64,000 bases of DNA from Brugia malayi. Lineage: Eukaryota > Nematoda > Chromadorea > Rhabditida > Onchocercidae. Numbering within the stretch: the first letter of the stretch is position 1; each line of letters opens with the position of its first letter. Positions 52,006 through 62,891 of the stretch are shown piece after piece. Location: positions 7,970,649 to 8,034,648 of the forward strand of contig NW_025062477.1 of NCBI RefSeq assembly GCF_000002995.4, in the 5' to 3' direction. The translations under genes were made by a program, and so were the position numbers. The notes under the pieces are model-generated. The model worked only from the letters and a program-made list of their open reading frames with translations. It searched no databases and was not told where the DNA came from.

Positions 52006-55000
52006 TTAATCATGCGCATGGGTCGTAGATCGATCATCGAATTGGTCACCAGTAATTTCTTTCTGTTTTCTTATTAATTTCTTCTTTTCTTCCTTTAGGG
52101 ATTCCTCTAATTTGGATTTCCTTTCACTTACAGCTTTCATGCGACAGATGATTCGTCGTTCATTTTTTATTTGCATCTTCTTTTTCAACTTCCTGAACAT
52201 TGACGGAAATTACGGAAATTTGTTAGCACCTTAACAATGACCAATAGTGATTTAGACTCAGTAAGTTCCTGCTTTAATCTATCTACCTCAAATAAATAGA
52301 ATGACTTCATAACAGAAACTATTTTTATGCTCACTGCATAATGAAATAGAATTAACAACTTTTTTTTCGGCAGTTCTTTTCTTAACTGAATCAGTTCCTT
52401 AGGAGATTTGACGATGTAGGAATGATAAAGAACTTCGCCCTCATCGACACCTTCTTCGATTTTCGTTAATTGTAATGTCAGACGAGGACCAAGCTCATAA
52501 AGTCTGGAAGCAGTTAATTTAAAATCGATGTGCACATATTTCAATATTAGATAAACCAAAGGCTCCTGTAAGGGTGAAAAAAAAAAAAATGAATAGAATA
52601 TTAAATAATGGAAAACTAATTACCTTATGCTTGTTTTTTGTCCCTCCAAGCATCCTCGTGTTGTTAGATGTTGCGGTAATTTGACCTCTTTCTGTTCAAA
52701 CTCATATTCACTTTCGCTCATCTGACCTGGGCTAAAAAGAACAACTCGTAATACCAGAATTTCATCTACATCTTTGAAAAATTTTCCGGTAAATTCTTTA
52801 GATTCCAAATAAAAATTTCCCTCACAAAACATACTTTGTAAAGTAGTCTTCGATATCCTTATATTTCGATAAGTCCGGAATCTTGCTTTGAATTAGCTTT
52901 TTAGTCGGTTTGCTTAGTCCTGCAGGAACTGCCTTGATCGCGCTAAAAAAATTTGAGAAGGCAAAATACTTGAGAAAATGGGCTGATTATAGGAACGAAG
53001 CATACTAATGTCGCAGTTGGAGAGTATCATCGCCAACATTGTAATTGATCAGCATACAACGTCGAATAGTAGACAAATCCACCTAAAAAAAAAAAAAATA
53101 TAGATTTTAAACACTCGGTCTGCGCAAGAGCAAGAACCTACACTATCATTTATATGTAACTTTAAAACTTTATTTAACGATAGAATCATTAAATGATATT
53201 CTCTCAAAGCACCTTTCAGCTAATTCATATAAAGGGAGTTCGTTGCTCTTAAAGATTTTAACTACCTTAAGAAATTCATAGAAAATTAAAACAGAACGGA
53301 CCGTATCAACATTTACTGTAGGGAACATGTTCTGGAATAAAGACTGTACAAGTCGTAAATGTTGACCGCAATTTGAGTTGAAACCACTCATCACAACAAG
53401 TGGAGCCGTAGTGAATAATCGTTGAAAATACATTTTGCGTTTTGATGCCGAAATAATATGCCTTGCTAATGTATATTCTTTCACTGCAATAGTGTTCTTT
53501 CATTATAAGTCTAAAACGACTAAAAACGATATGGTGGAAAGGATATGAAATGCTAATTGCAATCATTAGATTTTGAAAAATTTAGAATTTGTCTTTGACT
53601 ATAATTTCCAATAATTTTAGCTAACAAAAATTAAAATGTATGAATAAAATGTATGTTCATGCTGTTGTATGCAAAACCTTACACTTATACTGATATTCAT
53701 TCAAATTCAGAAACAAAAAATTTTCCAAAGGTAGTTGATGGTTCTACAACAGTGCGCTTTACAATAAAGAACAATAGTAGTTGAATAAACACTGTTCAAA
53801 ATACTATTTTCTAGAAAAAAATCATAAAAAGGCACTCAATTTTACCTCGAAAGGTCAATGTTGGTCCCTGACAAGATCGAATAATTCTTAGCGTTATCCA
53901 ATTTTCCCCACGAGTTAACACAAGCAAATGCGTAACGCCAAGAACTGCACCGTTTACGATGAAATCTTTTAGATTGTTTCGTTTCATAACCTTAAATGTA
54001 GGAAACAATAGGAATAAAACTTCTTGAAGCTAAGACTAGAAACTCAACTTTTTGCTTTCTATTAAATGAGCAAAGAAATCTTCCTATTCTGTTATCTTAA
54101 AACTCCAATCGGCTCTTTTTCAGGTTATAAGCTACCTTCAAGTAACGTAACAGCTTGATCCCTCTGAAGAGTCAAAATATTAGAGAAGGTACCTTCTTTT
54201 CTAAATGGTAATCACCCTCGCTGCTATTTTTATGGCGTAAAATACGTTTTTTATAATCGATTTCAAAAAAGAATTTGTCTTTGCCAAAAAACTTTCTTAT
54301 ATAAAAATCCTATTTAATTCTACCTAATAAATCGAAAAGTAATTTTATTCAATAAATTGAAAAGAAATATGCTTACTTTAAGCTTCGACGCAGTAAAAGG
54401 TTCCATGATAATACGCACATCCTGTTCCAGAGAACGCACAAACTGTCCAACTTTTCCCCTATGAATGACCATTGAATGAGGTTCTTTCAACAACTTCCGT
54501 TCTGTTTCTTCCCTTGATTTCCGATTCATTTCCTCATGCTTTTCAAAGTCAGTAATACTCTGCAAATTCAAATGAATCGAGAAATTTTGTATCGAGTGAC
54601 CTAAACTTGTCTACAAATGCATTTGCTGAATGTTCTCTCAAACAGAATACAGAACATTTTAGATGTGAAACAAATGAAAACAACTTGGTTCTGTGTTTTA
54701 TATCATTATAAACAAGCATATATCAAGATATCCAAAAGACTAGAGATTTAATATGGAAGAAATGAAGTTAATATGCTGACCTGCTGACATCTTGTAGTTT
54801 TATGTACAGAGTTCATGCCAGAAAACCCTATTAATGTAATAAAATATTCCAACACACAAGATGATTTTATCAGCTCTCACCAAATACAATAATGGCAGAA
54901 TACTTGTAAAAGGCAAAAAAGTTGGAAGTATGCGTAAAAGTGACCAACAACACATAGAGAACTAAACTTACATAGCTTTTCCTTGCTTTTCTTGAAAATG

Positions 55001-55052
55001 GACGTTTCTTTTTGCTGTACTGACCAGCACTACCACTTTGCTTTCTCTTCAT
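52006..55052 (-). CDS. lpd-6: Brix-domain ribosome biogenesis protein, PPAN/SSF1 orthologue LPD-6
   Basis: Nucleolar protein related to yeast SSF1/SSF2 and animal Peter Pan, which binds pre-rRNA during 60S subunit assembly. Nine minus-strand exons: 55052-54972, 54559-54377, 53990-53846, 53483-53302, 53082-53006, 52942-52835, 52731-52624, 52503-52360 and 52192-52006, about 404 aa with consistent phases. A basic N-terminus (KKKRPFSRKARKSY) precedes the Brix domain, about 54-315: PHSMVIHRGKVG, RSLEQDVR..MEPFTASKLK, LGVTHLLVLTR, GPTLTFR, SLFQNMFPTVNVD, IRRCMLINY, and the C-terminal signature ELGPRLTLQLTKIEEG (298-313). The tail is Lys/Glu-rich and probably coiled. It is shorter than mammalian PPAN, which has a longer C-terminal extension. 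It converges with lim-9 and diverges from nduf-7 across about 690 bases. In C. elegans loss of lpd-6 gives lipid-depleted, slow-growing worms. Confidence 0.93.
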
Positions 55053-55744
55053 TGCTTCCAGTCCTTCAATACAAACATTCTCTTATATAAAGTATAAAAA
55101 GTGCCAGCACACCCAGTCCAACAGCTCAACTACTCGTCAACCTCGGACACCACATGTGCTACCACATCTCCCAGAACACACCCAATTATAAACCTGAGGT
55201 GCTGCGTTTTCCTGTAGATATTTCACGGCCAGCCAGAATTATACTTAAACATTTCATTCACGATATGTGAAATTGATAATTGGTCTGGAATGCTCCCATA
55301 ATTTGCAGGTATTTGTCACTTCTAAGAGCAAAGGAGAAGACTCAGGTAAGGAGTAGGTTTTGGATTGTCACGAAGTGGGTACTTTCTTTATTACTTGCGT
55401 TTCCCAACTTAGTGCTTGAAATATAAACTTGAAGATTGGGTATAAAACTACCTCAAACAGAGTGGAACCTCTTATTCTACCTGGGTAATTTTTACAGGGA
55501 AGGGGGTAATAATACGGAGGATGGGTGGGTGTGCTATAGAGCCAATATATTACTCGGAAATTGTGAAAAGCCACATTTTAGTGTTTTATTATTTTGAAAT
55601 CGTTCTATTTAAACATTTTAACAAGGATAACCCGACTATCTGGATTAATCACTTTGACGTTTCTGTTTGAGAGGTTTTGGAATGCCGCCTGCAAGAATTT
55701 CAACATACTTTTTTGAGCTGTTATTTTTCATTTCAGGTTCAACT
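55053..55744. promoter_or_regulatory. Shared 5' region of lpd-6 and nduf-7
   Basis: 690 bases between two divergent housekeeping genes, so it should contain both promoters. It is less AT-rich than the introns. No TATA-like or initiator element can be assigned with confidence. Confidence 0.45.
55725..55736 (+). promoter_or_regulatory. nduf-7: Probable trans-splice acceptor of nduf-7
   Basis: TTTTTCATTTCAG ends at 55736, eight bases before the nduf-7 ATG. No donor or exon fits upstream, which suggests spliced-leader addition here. Confidence 0.5.
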
Positions 55745-56618
55745 ATGCAAATGGCTACCAATGCTGAGGTGTTTTTTAATTTAAGACAAGCGTTTGCAAA
55801 GATTACATGCCCAATTCGATCGAAATCAAGCAAGGCAATAGGACCAACAAGTCCGATGGCACCAGCTGAGAAGGGGACCAGGCCAAAGGTTATTTCCATC
55901 GAGCGTGATAAATTATAGGTTGTCTAGTGTAACAGTTTATTTCGGTATTTCAAGGCCATTATTTTCAGGGGATCTGGGGAATAATAGGCTCACCATGGCA
56001 AGATCCTTTGCCAAAAGGCGAAATGGCTGTAACTCGTTTGGATGATTTAAATAATATGATTCATCGGTGCTCGCTTTGGCCAATGACTTTTGGATTGGCA
56101 TGCTGTGCTGTTGAAATGATGCATTTTGCTGCTCCGCGATATGATATGGATCGTTTTGGTGTCGTTTTTCGTGCATCTCCTAGACAGGTTCGCTATTTCA
56201 TATTATGCATGGTTATTCATTTGTGTAGCTAAATGATTTGCAGAAATAACATGTAGGTTTCAAGCAAGCATACTGTTATGGCTTTTAAAAATGCAGTTGC
56301 ATTCTTAAACAGTCCCTTTTTCAGTCAGATGTTATGATAGTCGCTGGCACAGTAACTAATAAAATGGCTCCGGCAGTTCGACGCGTTTATGACCAGATGC
56401 CTGAGCCAAAATGGGTAATCAGTATGGGCTCATGTGCAAATGGTGGTGGTTATTATCACTATTCATATTCAGTGTTGAAAGGTGTCGATCGAATTATTCC
56501 TGTGGATATCTATGTTCCTGGATGTCCGCCATCAGCAGAGGCATTGTTGTACGGCGTGCTACAATTGCAAAAGAAAATTAAGCGGAAACGAGAGAGTTTA
56601 ATGTGGCACAGAAGATAG
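55745..56618 (+). CDS. nduf-7: NADH:ubiquinone oxidoreductase 20 kDa subunit (NDUFS7/PSST)
   Basis: Core subunit of mitochondrial complex I. It carries iron-sulfur cluster N2, the last electron carrier before ubiquinone. Three exons: 55745-55888, 55969-56187 and 56325-56618, 218 aa. The first 48 residues are rich in Arg, Lys, Ser and Ala and look like a matrix-targeting presequence. The mature part is highly conserved: [56 protein letters not shown], then [20 protein letters not shown] and [18 protein letters not shown]. Likely 4Fe-4S ligands are C93, C94, C158 and C188. The ATG lies 9 bases after a TTTCAG acceptor with no plausible upstream exon, as expected for a trans-spliced leader. AATAAA sits at 57017-57022. 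gei-17 follows in the same direction. Confidence 0.95.
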
Positions 56619-57016
56619 TTTTTATGTGCCAGGCTTCCTGGATCTTTTCTTCTATCTTTTCTAGCAATTGAAAGCTTTTTTTGCAGAAGTTTGTAGTTAA
56701 ATTTAGTGATTGTATATTAACGTTAAGTGGATCTTTTCTTTGATCTATGGATTATTCTTTCTTCTTTGTTATGGATTTTCTCCATAATGGATTATCCTGA
56801 TAATTCTTAACTATATTGCTTTTTTGTTTTTTTTTGTTGCATGTAGTCATGCTCGCACGTAAAAATTTGCAACTTTTAAATGGTCCTATTACTTATATCT
56901 ATATTTGTACGTGTTATTTTAGGCGTTATCAAGTTGATAACTAGGAAGAATGACATCCCTTCAACTTTTATAAAAATTGTTTATGACATTTGTTTTGGTT
57001 TTGTGATAAGGCTGTA

Positions 57017-57022
57017 AATAAA
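57017..57022 (+). terminator. nduf-7: Polyadenylation signal of nduf-7
   Basis: AATAAA about 400 bases after the nduf-7 stop codon. Confidence 0.6.
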
Positions 57023-58128
57023 ACATTAGCAGAAAGTGTTTATTTAATAAGAAGGAAAGGTCATTGACCTGTCGACTTGAATGTCCGCGATAACTGTATT
57101 CCATCTGAATTCCTATAAAGGCAAGGATGTTAGGATGTTGCGGAGATAGTAAATACTCCGTGACGTTTATGTCTCCTCAGCCGATATGGTCGTTTTTTCG
57201 CTTTTATTTTCCTTTCTTGTGGGATTTCTGGGTAATTTTCGGATATTGCATGGTGGTTGTATTCTAGATGTACTATATATGTATTGCGAAACGGAATGCA
57301 TTGGTAGTATTTTTTTATATTTATCTGTCGATTCTTTCTTTTCTGTGAGGTCTTCCAGTATTAATTTTTTAGTGAAAAAGACTGGTGCAAGAGCTAATTA
57401 GAATTTCACAGAATCTCCTGTATTCGTTGACTTTCACTGCTATGATGTTTAGTCCCCTTATATCTTTTCTCTTTAAAAGTCCTTTACTTATGAATGAAAC
57501 TTATTGAGTAATTTCCTAATTGCGATTGGTTTCGGCGCATTACATTGTCCTTATTATGGGCTGTTAGAATAATGCGGCTGGTTAGAATTAAAATAAAGTA
57601 CACTTAATCAGTTGCTTCTCGCTTTTCTTAAAGAGATTTTGAAGTTCTTTGAGGAGATAAAGTGAGGTATTCATATCCATCTCTAAGTGTTCAAGATTCC
57701 GAACAGTAATATTTTAGTAACTATATTAATAACTATTTGTGATGGTTATATATTTTGGTATAAACAAGCACGATGAATTTCTAAAGTACGCTACATTAAA
57801 GTAGCGATGTATGAAACTAACAAATATGTGCATATTCTGCAATGGGAATATTGCTTGTAACTGTCGATTAATTTTTATTGCGAAAACTGTTCCCTGTTTT
57901 ATTTTTTCGCACATAATACGCTATCAACTTGATTACAATCCTTGTCATTTAACCTCATCACTTAAATGGCGAATGAACTTAATTGGGAAATCAGGCCTAA
58001 AGTGTATGTACGAAGCGAATAATTCCACTTATATGAAATGACTGCAGGAAGTTCAATTAATTAATGAACTAGTGAAAGAGGTAAGGTAGGACGCATTGTT
58101 TCGTGGATTGTGAAAAGCGTTTTTGATG

Positions 58129-58138
58129 TTTTTTCCAG
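58129..58138 (+). promoter_or_regulatory. gei-17: Acceptor upstream of the gei-17 start
   Basis: TTTTTTCCAG ends at 58138, 33 bases before the chosen ATG. The 33 bases are open in the gei-17 frame, so this site could be a trans-splice acceptor or the 3' end of a cis intron. Confidence 0.45.
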
Positions 58139-58171
58139 CTGAAGAATTTTGTCGTCAGCATTCAATGGATT

Positions 58172-61100
58172 ATGGCTGCAGCCAATAGAGCTGAACTCGA
58201 AGCACTGGAAGTAAGTTTGATACACTTTTTGCCATCTTTATTTTTATTCGAAAAGGAACAAAACCAACTTCGGGACGTGTGCATAGATGAAATGGTATGG
58301 TTTGCTAGCAGGCATGATGTATACATGTTAAATGATCTGCTACCTACTTTGACCAGCAAAAGAGCCATCATTAAAAAGGCTGAAAATTAGTGATGAACAG
58401 GATGTAAAAGGATGGATAGATATCCATCTTTTATAGCCTACTGAATGTTGTCTTTTTTGAATTTAGAGGAAGAATTCTATTAAGAAAATATTGGGAATTT
58501 TTTTTTTCTCATCACAAGAGTATATTTCGCTGCAACATGTTGTGGGCGACGAAGATATGTCAGATAAAGAGAAAAGCAAAGTTTGGAATAAGAAGAGATA
58601 AAATGACCTTTTCACCAACTACGTGTAGCGATGTTTGTTTTCGTCTCTCTGTTCGAACTGTTGCATATTATCTGTTGTATGTTGGGGATGGTATCTAGAG
58701 ATCATGATCAATATATAATCTTTATCTTTTTCTTTTGTTAAGACTAGATGATGAGATTCTCACCTCACATAAGTAGTTCATTGTTAAGTTATTTCCGAAA
58801 TGCTAATGCTAAGAAATGCTGATCTCAAAGATTTAAGCAAAATACAAAATTGAAAAATTAAACATCACCACTAGGGAAACATTACGAGGTTGTCTTAGAT
58901 CCTTATACGTCTCCTATGCCCAGCTTCGGTATTGCCATCATCGTGGTTAAGTTTCACTGGTCGCAGAGTCATTGTGATCCCAGTGTCGGCCTTTATGTGC
59001 AACAGCACAACATTAATGGTCTACGTCCAGTGGATATGTTCCCTGAATCCTGACTAGTTTGTTTCCTTAACCTTACTTTAATTATAATTAAATCAGCTGT
59101 TTCTGGTCTCAGCAAAATTTTACCAAGTTCTGATTAAGATATAAAAAGTAGTGAAGACCGATGATATATATATATAATTTATATAATTTGAGTAAGTAAT
59201 GTTAATTAGATGAACTAGAAACGTATTGAGATTTGGATATTAAAACCGTCACTAATTTAGATGGTAGAGAAATTACAGTTTCCAAAGAATATCGGGAATT
59301 ATATTATAGATTTGTAAGGCAGGATTTTCAATAATGTTTTGATTAATAGATTTGTTAAAAACATTAGTCGTATTCCTATAATTCATTACCATTCACATTT
59401 TTAGTCAAAAACATCTGTATTACTACTCCTAATTTTAAGCTAATAACTGTAAATTGTTTTAGGATCATAGAATTCATTATTCTTACGAATGTACCGTGAA
59501 AACTTGGTTTTTTTGGTAACTCCGCTTTTGCATTAGAAACAGTTTTATTTTGTAGGCATCATTACAACAATTCCGTGTGAACGAGCTTCATATTCTGCTG
59601 TCGTCATTCAAGTGTCCGAAATTAGGAAAAAAAACAGAACTTGTACAACGGTGAGTTTTTTCGTCATAATTTTTCCTAACGTCATAGAAAATCTGGTAAT
59701 TATTTTAGAGCTTGCATTATTGACGGAGACTAATCATTCATCATTTTAAGAGTTCATTAGATCTTCATTTTGGTGGCGAAGAACTGCGATAAGAATGCAT
59801 TATTTGATGAAATACATTTCAGGTGCATTAATTTGCTACAAAACGCTCGTAATCAAGCTGCAGTAGTACAGAAGATTCGCGAAATTAGTTCCAGTCGACG
59901 TTATAGTGCGTCAAGTGCACCTTCGGTACCCATATATAATCATATGGATGGTAACGGTGTCATGAACGGTTACAATCCTGTAATGACATTATCATCAGCA
60001 CTGATGCAACAACAGTATATCAGTGCTCATAATCCATTTTCATCACAAATGGTTCAGACTAGAAGTCTGAACATTGCTGATTTACCATTTTATGATAAAG
60101 TTCGTCTCATGTTTTAACTTCTTAATTGGGATTTTCCCAGATTTTCCTCAGTTTAGCACTTACATGATTTTTCCGTTATTATATTTAAAACAGCTGTTTT
60201 CTGCAGCAACAAACTTTACTTGAACTTTCTGAATTACCGGCAAATATATCGGGTATTCGGTCTACGTCTCGTTTTGCAATTACATTTGCTATCCCACCGA
60301 ACATTATGCCACAAATTGCTTACAGGTTAGTTTAATCATTATTTCATAATTGAAGAAAAAAAAAGATTTATTAGATCCCTCTTTTCTTTTTATTACGTTG
60401 GCGCTGTGCTTTAATTACATATTCCAGAAATGAATCTATCGTCTTACCCCGTACTGAGCTACAACTACGATTTTTTTTGTTGGATCATTCCGCTGAACAA
60501 CACGATGATTTCCCACCCAACTGCAATGCAAAGATAGACGATGTTCCGGTCACTCTCCCGGTAAATGTGAAATCTTAGTTATTCAGCTGCCTTTTTTTTT
60601 TAAGGGACTCTCATAAATCTGAATATTTTTACAAGAGTGATAAGTTGCATAATTGGTTCTCATCCATTTTAGTGTTTGACACAGTTAAAGTATGCATTTA
60701 GCTTCATAAATTTGGCTTTTTTCTGCAGAATATTATTCCAACGAATAAACCATATGCGGAACCAAAAAGGCCGAGTCGTCCGGTGAACATAACCCCTTAC
60801 TGTCAACCACCACGCGATGCAATGCGGCCGCATCGATTGGTGATAGAGTGGTCTGCAGATGAACGTTCTTGGGCAGTCGGTATTTATGTCGTGAAAAGAC
60901 TTACCTCCGAGATATTGCTGTGAGATTTCTGCTTTACTATTTTCATTTTGGATATATCAGACTTTCGAAAGCCAACACTTGATCGTCTAAATGTAAATGA
61001 TTTTTAATTTTTCTCACTATTTAGAAAATATAATTTGAGAGAAGGAGAATAAGGAAGCAGAAGATTTATAATTTTTTTCATTTTCAGTCAACGTCTACTG

Positions 61101-62891
61101 GCTAATCTATCTACTCATCGTGATGCTGAAGAAACAAGACGTATGATTAGAAATCGTTTGTCTAGCGACGATGATGCAATACAAATGGAAACGTTGAGAA
61201 TATCTTTATTGTGCCCTGTGAGTATATTTTTTCTGTTAACAACTACATTTGATCAAGATGATCTTGGCATGATTATAATCGCTAATTATAATGTTTTTCT
61301 GATTTCATCAGGAAAACATCTGTTTCTTTTAAATTTTTATGAATCTTTTTTTTACTGTCCATCAACTACAGCTACGTTATCCACATTATACTGTCTATCA
61401 AAAAAGCAATGGGTCTTTCTATGGATTTTTTACAGCTTGGAAAAACGCGAATGCTAATACCGGTTAAGGCATATGATTGTACACACTTACAGTGTTTCGA
61501 TTTATCAAATTTTTTGAAGATGAATGAAAAACGACCAACTTGGAAGTGTGCCGTTTGTAATAATGGTGCACCTTACAAAAAATTAATTATTGATGAGTAT
61601 GCTATTTTTTTATCAGATTATACATATTAGATTCGACGACCGAAAATGTTTTTTTTTTTTTTCTGATTCGATCAGTTCTTATTGAACTGCTTAAATATCC
61701 TATTTGAGCGCATTTAGATAATAGGAAAAAGATATTAATTGTACCGAACTTACTTTATTTACTTCTTTCGGCATTTATTCTAATTTTTATAAGGATTTTT
61801 AATGCTTGGATTGGAATTTGTACAGATTTCAGCTATTTTGAAAGAGTTCTGAAAGATACAACTTCGAGCATCACAGAAGTTGAATTGTTGCATGATGGTA
61901 GTTGGCGCCCAATTGATGAGGAGGATAAATCTGTTTCGGATAACGAGGAAGATATAAACCCTTCGAACAATTCGAAAAGTCATCCTGAAAATGCTAAGAG
62001 CAATGTACTACACAATAGTAACCGAATAAGTGCAGTTGTAGATGATGATGTCATAATTCTAGACAGTGACGATGATGAGGAGGTTCAATGCTTTTTTCAG
62101 TTCTTGACATTGGAAGCCTTTCTTCTAACATTTGTTGCTAACATTATTACAGCTCCTAACATTATTGAGCCCTTTTAGTGTTAGTTTTGATTTTCCTTTC
62201 CTGGTATATGGTGTTCCTGTCGAGATGGAGTTCGCTTTCTTCATTTTTCTTATTCATTATACATTTTGCTTATTCATTATACACTTTGCTTATACATTTT
62301 GCTTATTATTAGGCAGTGATGGGTTTGACTAGATAAAACAACTTTTCAAATTTTTAGATTCTACAACAACTGCCATCGCAAAGTTCTATGAGCAGAACTC
62401 AAGGGCGGAACGTCATCACTCCTTCGGTTGTATGCATCGATCTTGATGACAGTGATCCAGTGGACTTATCACCGCACACATGTCAGACATCTTCCATACC
62501 CTCCCCACCGTTATCGTTCAGCAGTAATACATTAGTGGCCGCGTCCACATCCTCGGCATCAGCAGCTGGCACAGCAGCAGCAGTAGTTGGAGGTTCTACT
62601 CAGGTGAGTGCGACTCGTTCTATCATGCGCCGCCTACAGCGACAGCAATCGCGGCATCCGAATCAGTCGATGCCATATTTTACAAATCCTGCGATATCAT
62701 TGGTACCACCACCACCTGATACTGTAGTAACAGGTACTAGTAATGCCGATTACTTCCATTCTTTCGAACAATCGTATCCTTATTATCAACAAGACTTTAC
62801 TACCCGTTTAATTGTTGAAGAACTACGACAGTTTATGGCAAATATCCAGCAGTCAACAAATACACCCAATTTTCCTGGATACTCATCGTAG
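58172..62891 (+). CDS. gei-17: PIAS-family SUMO E3 ligase GEI-17
   Basis: Transfers SUMO from UBC-9 to nuclear targets; C. elegans GEI-17 acts in chromosome segregation, DNA repair and transcription. Ten exons: 58172-58210, 59556-59650, 59823-60099, 60207-60325, 60428-60560, 60729-60919, 61088-61217, 61436-61596, 61833-62082 and 62358-62891, about 642 aa. SAP domain about 5-50 (LHILLSSFKCPKLGKKTEL). PINIT region about 128-290 (ADLPFYDK, SRFAITFAIPPNI). SP-RING about 326-372, LLCPLGKTRMLIPVKAYDC to KCAVC, with probable zinc ligands C343, H345, C366 and C369. After YFERVLKDT and DGSWRPI comes an acidic SUMO-interacting motif, VIILDSDDDEE (455-465), and a second, VVCIDLDDSD (489-498). The rest of the tail is Ser/Ala/Pro- and Gln-rich. 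Start chosen at the first ATG after the acceptor at 58138; an upstream in-frame exon is possible. Confidence 0.93.
58211..59555. other. gei-17 intron 1
   Basis: 1.35 kb. The stretch at about 58885-59055 is much less AT-rich than its flanks and contains no long open frame in any direction I read. The rest is ordinary AT-rich intron with a short TA run near 59164. Confidence 0.5.

Larger units (their letters stand above)
56619..58171. other. Region between nduf-7 and gei-17
   Basis: 1.55 kb in the same transcriptional direction. It holds the nduf-7 3' end (AATAAA at 57017-57022). It may also hold a small in-frame exon at 58048-58080, between CTGCAG and GTAAGG, that could join the gei-17 segment starting at 58139. 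No independent gene is seen. Confidence 0.5.

Noticed and set aside
55645..55899. Minus-strand open frame of 84 codons opposite the nduf-7 first exon
   Set aside because: It is the complement of the well-supported nduf-7 presequence exon, and has no family resemblance or splice context of its own.
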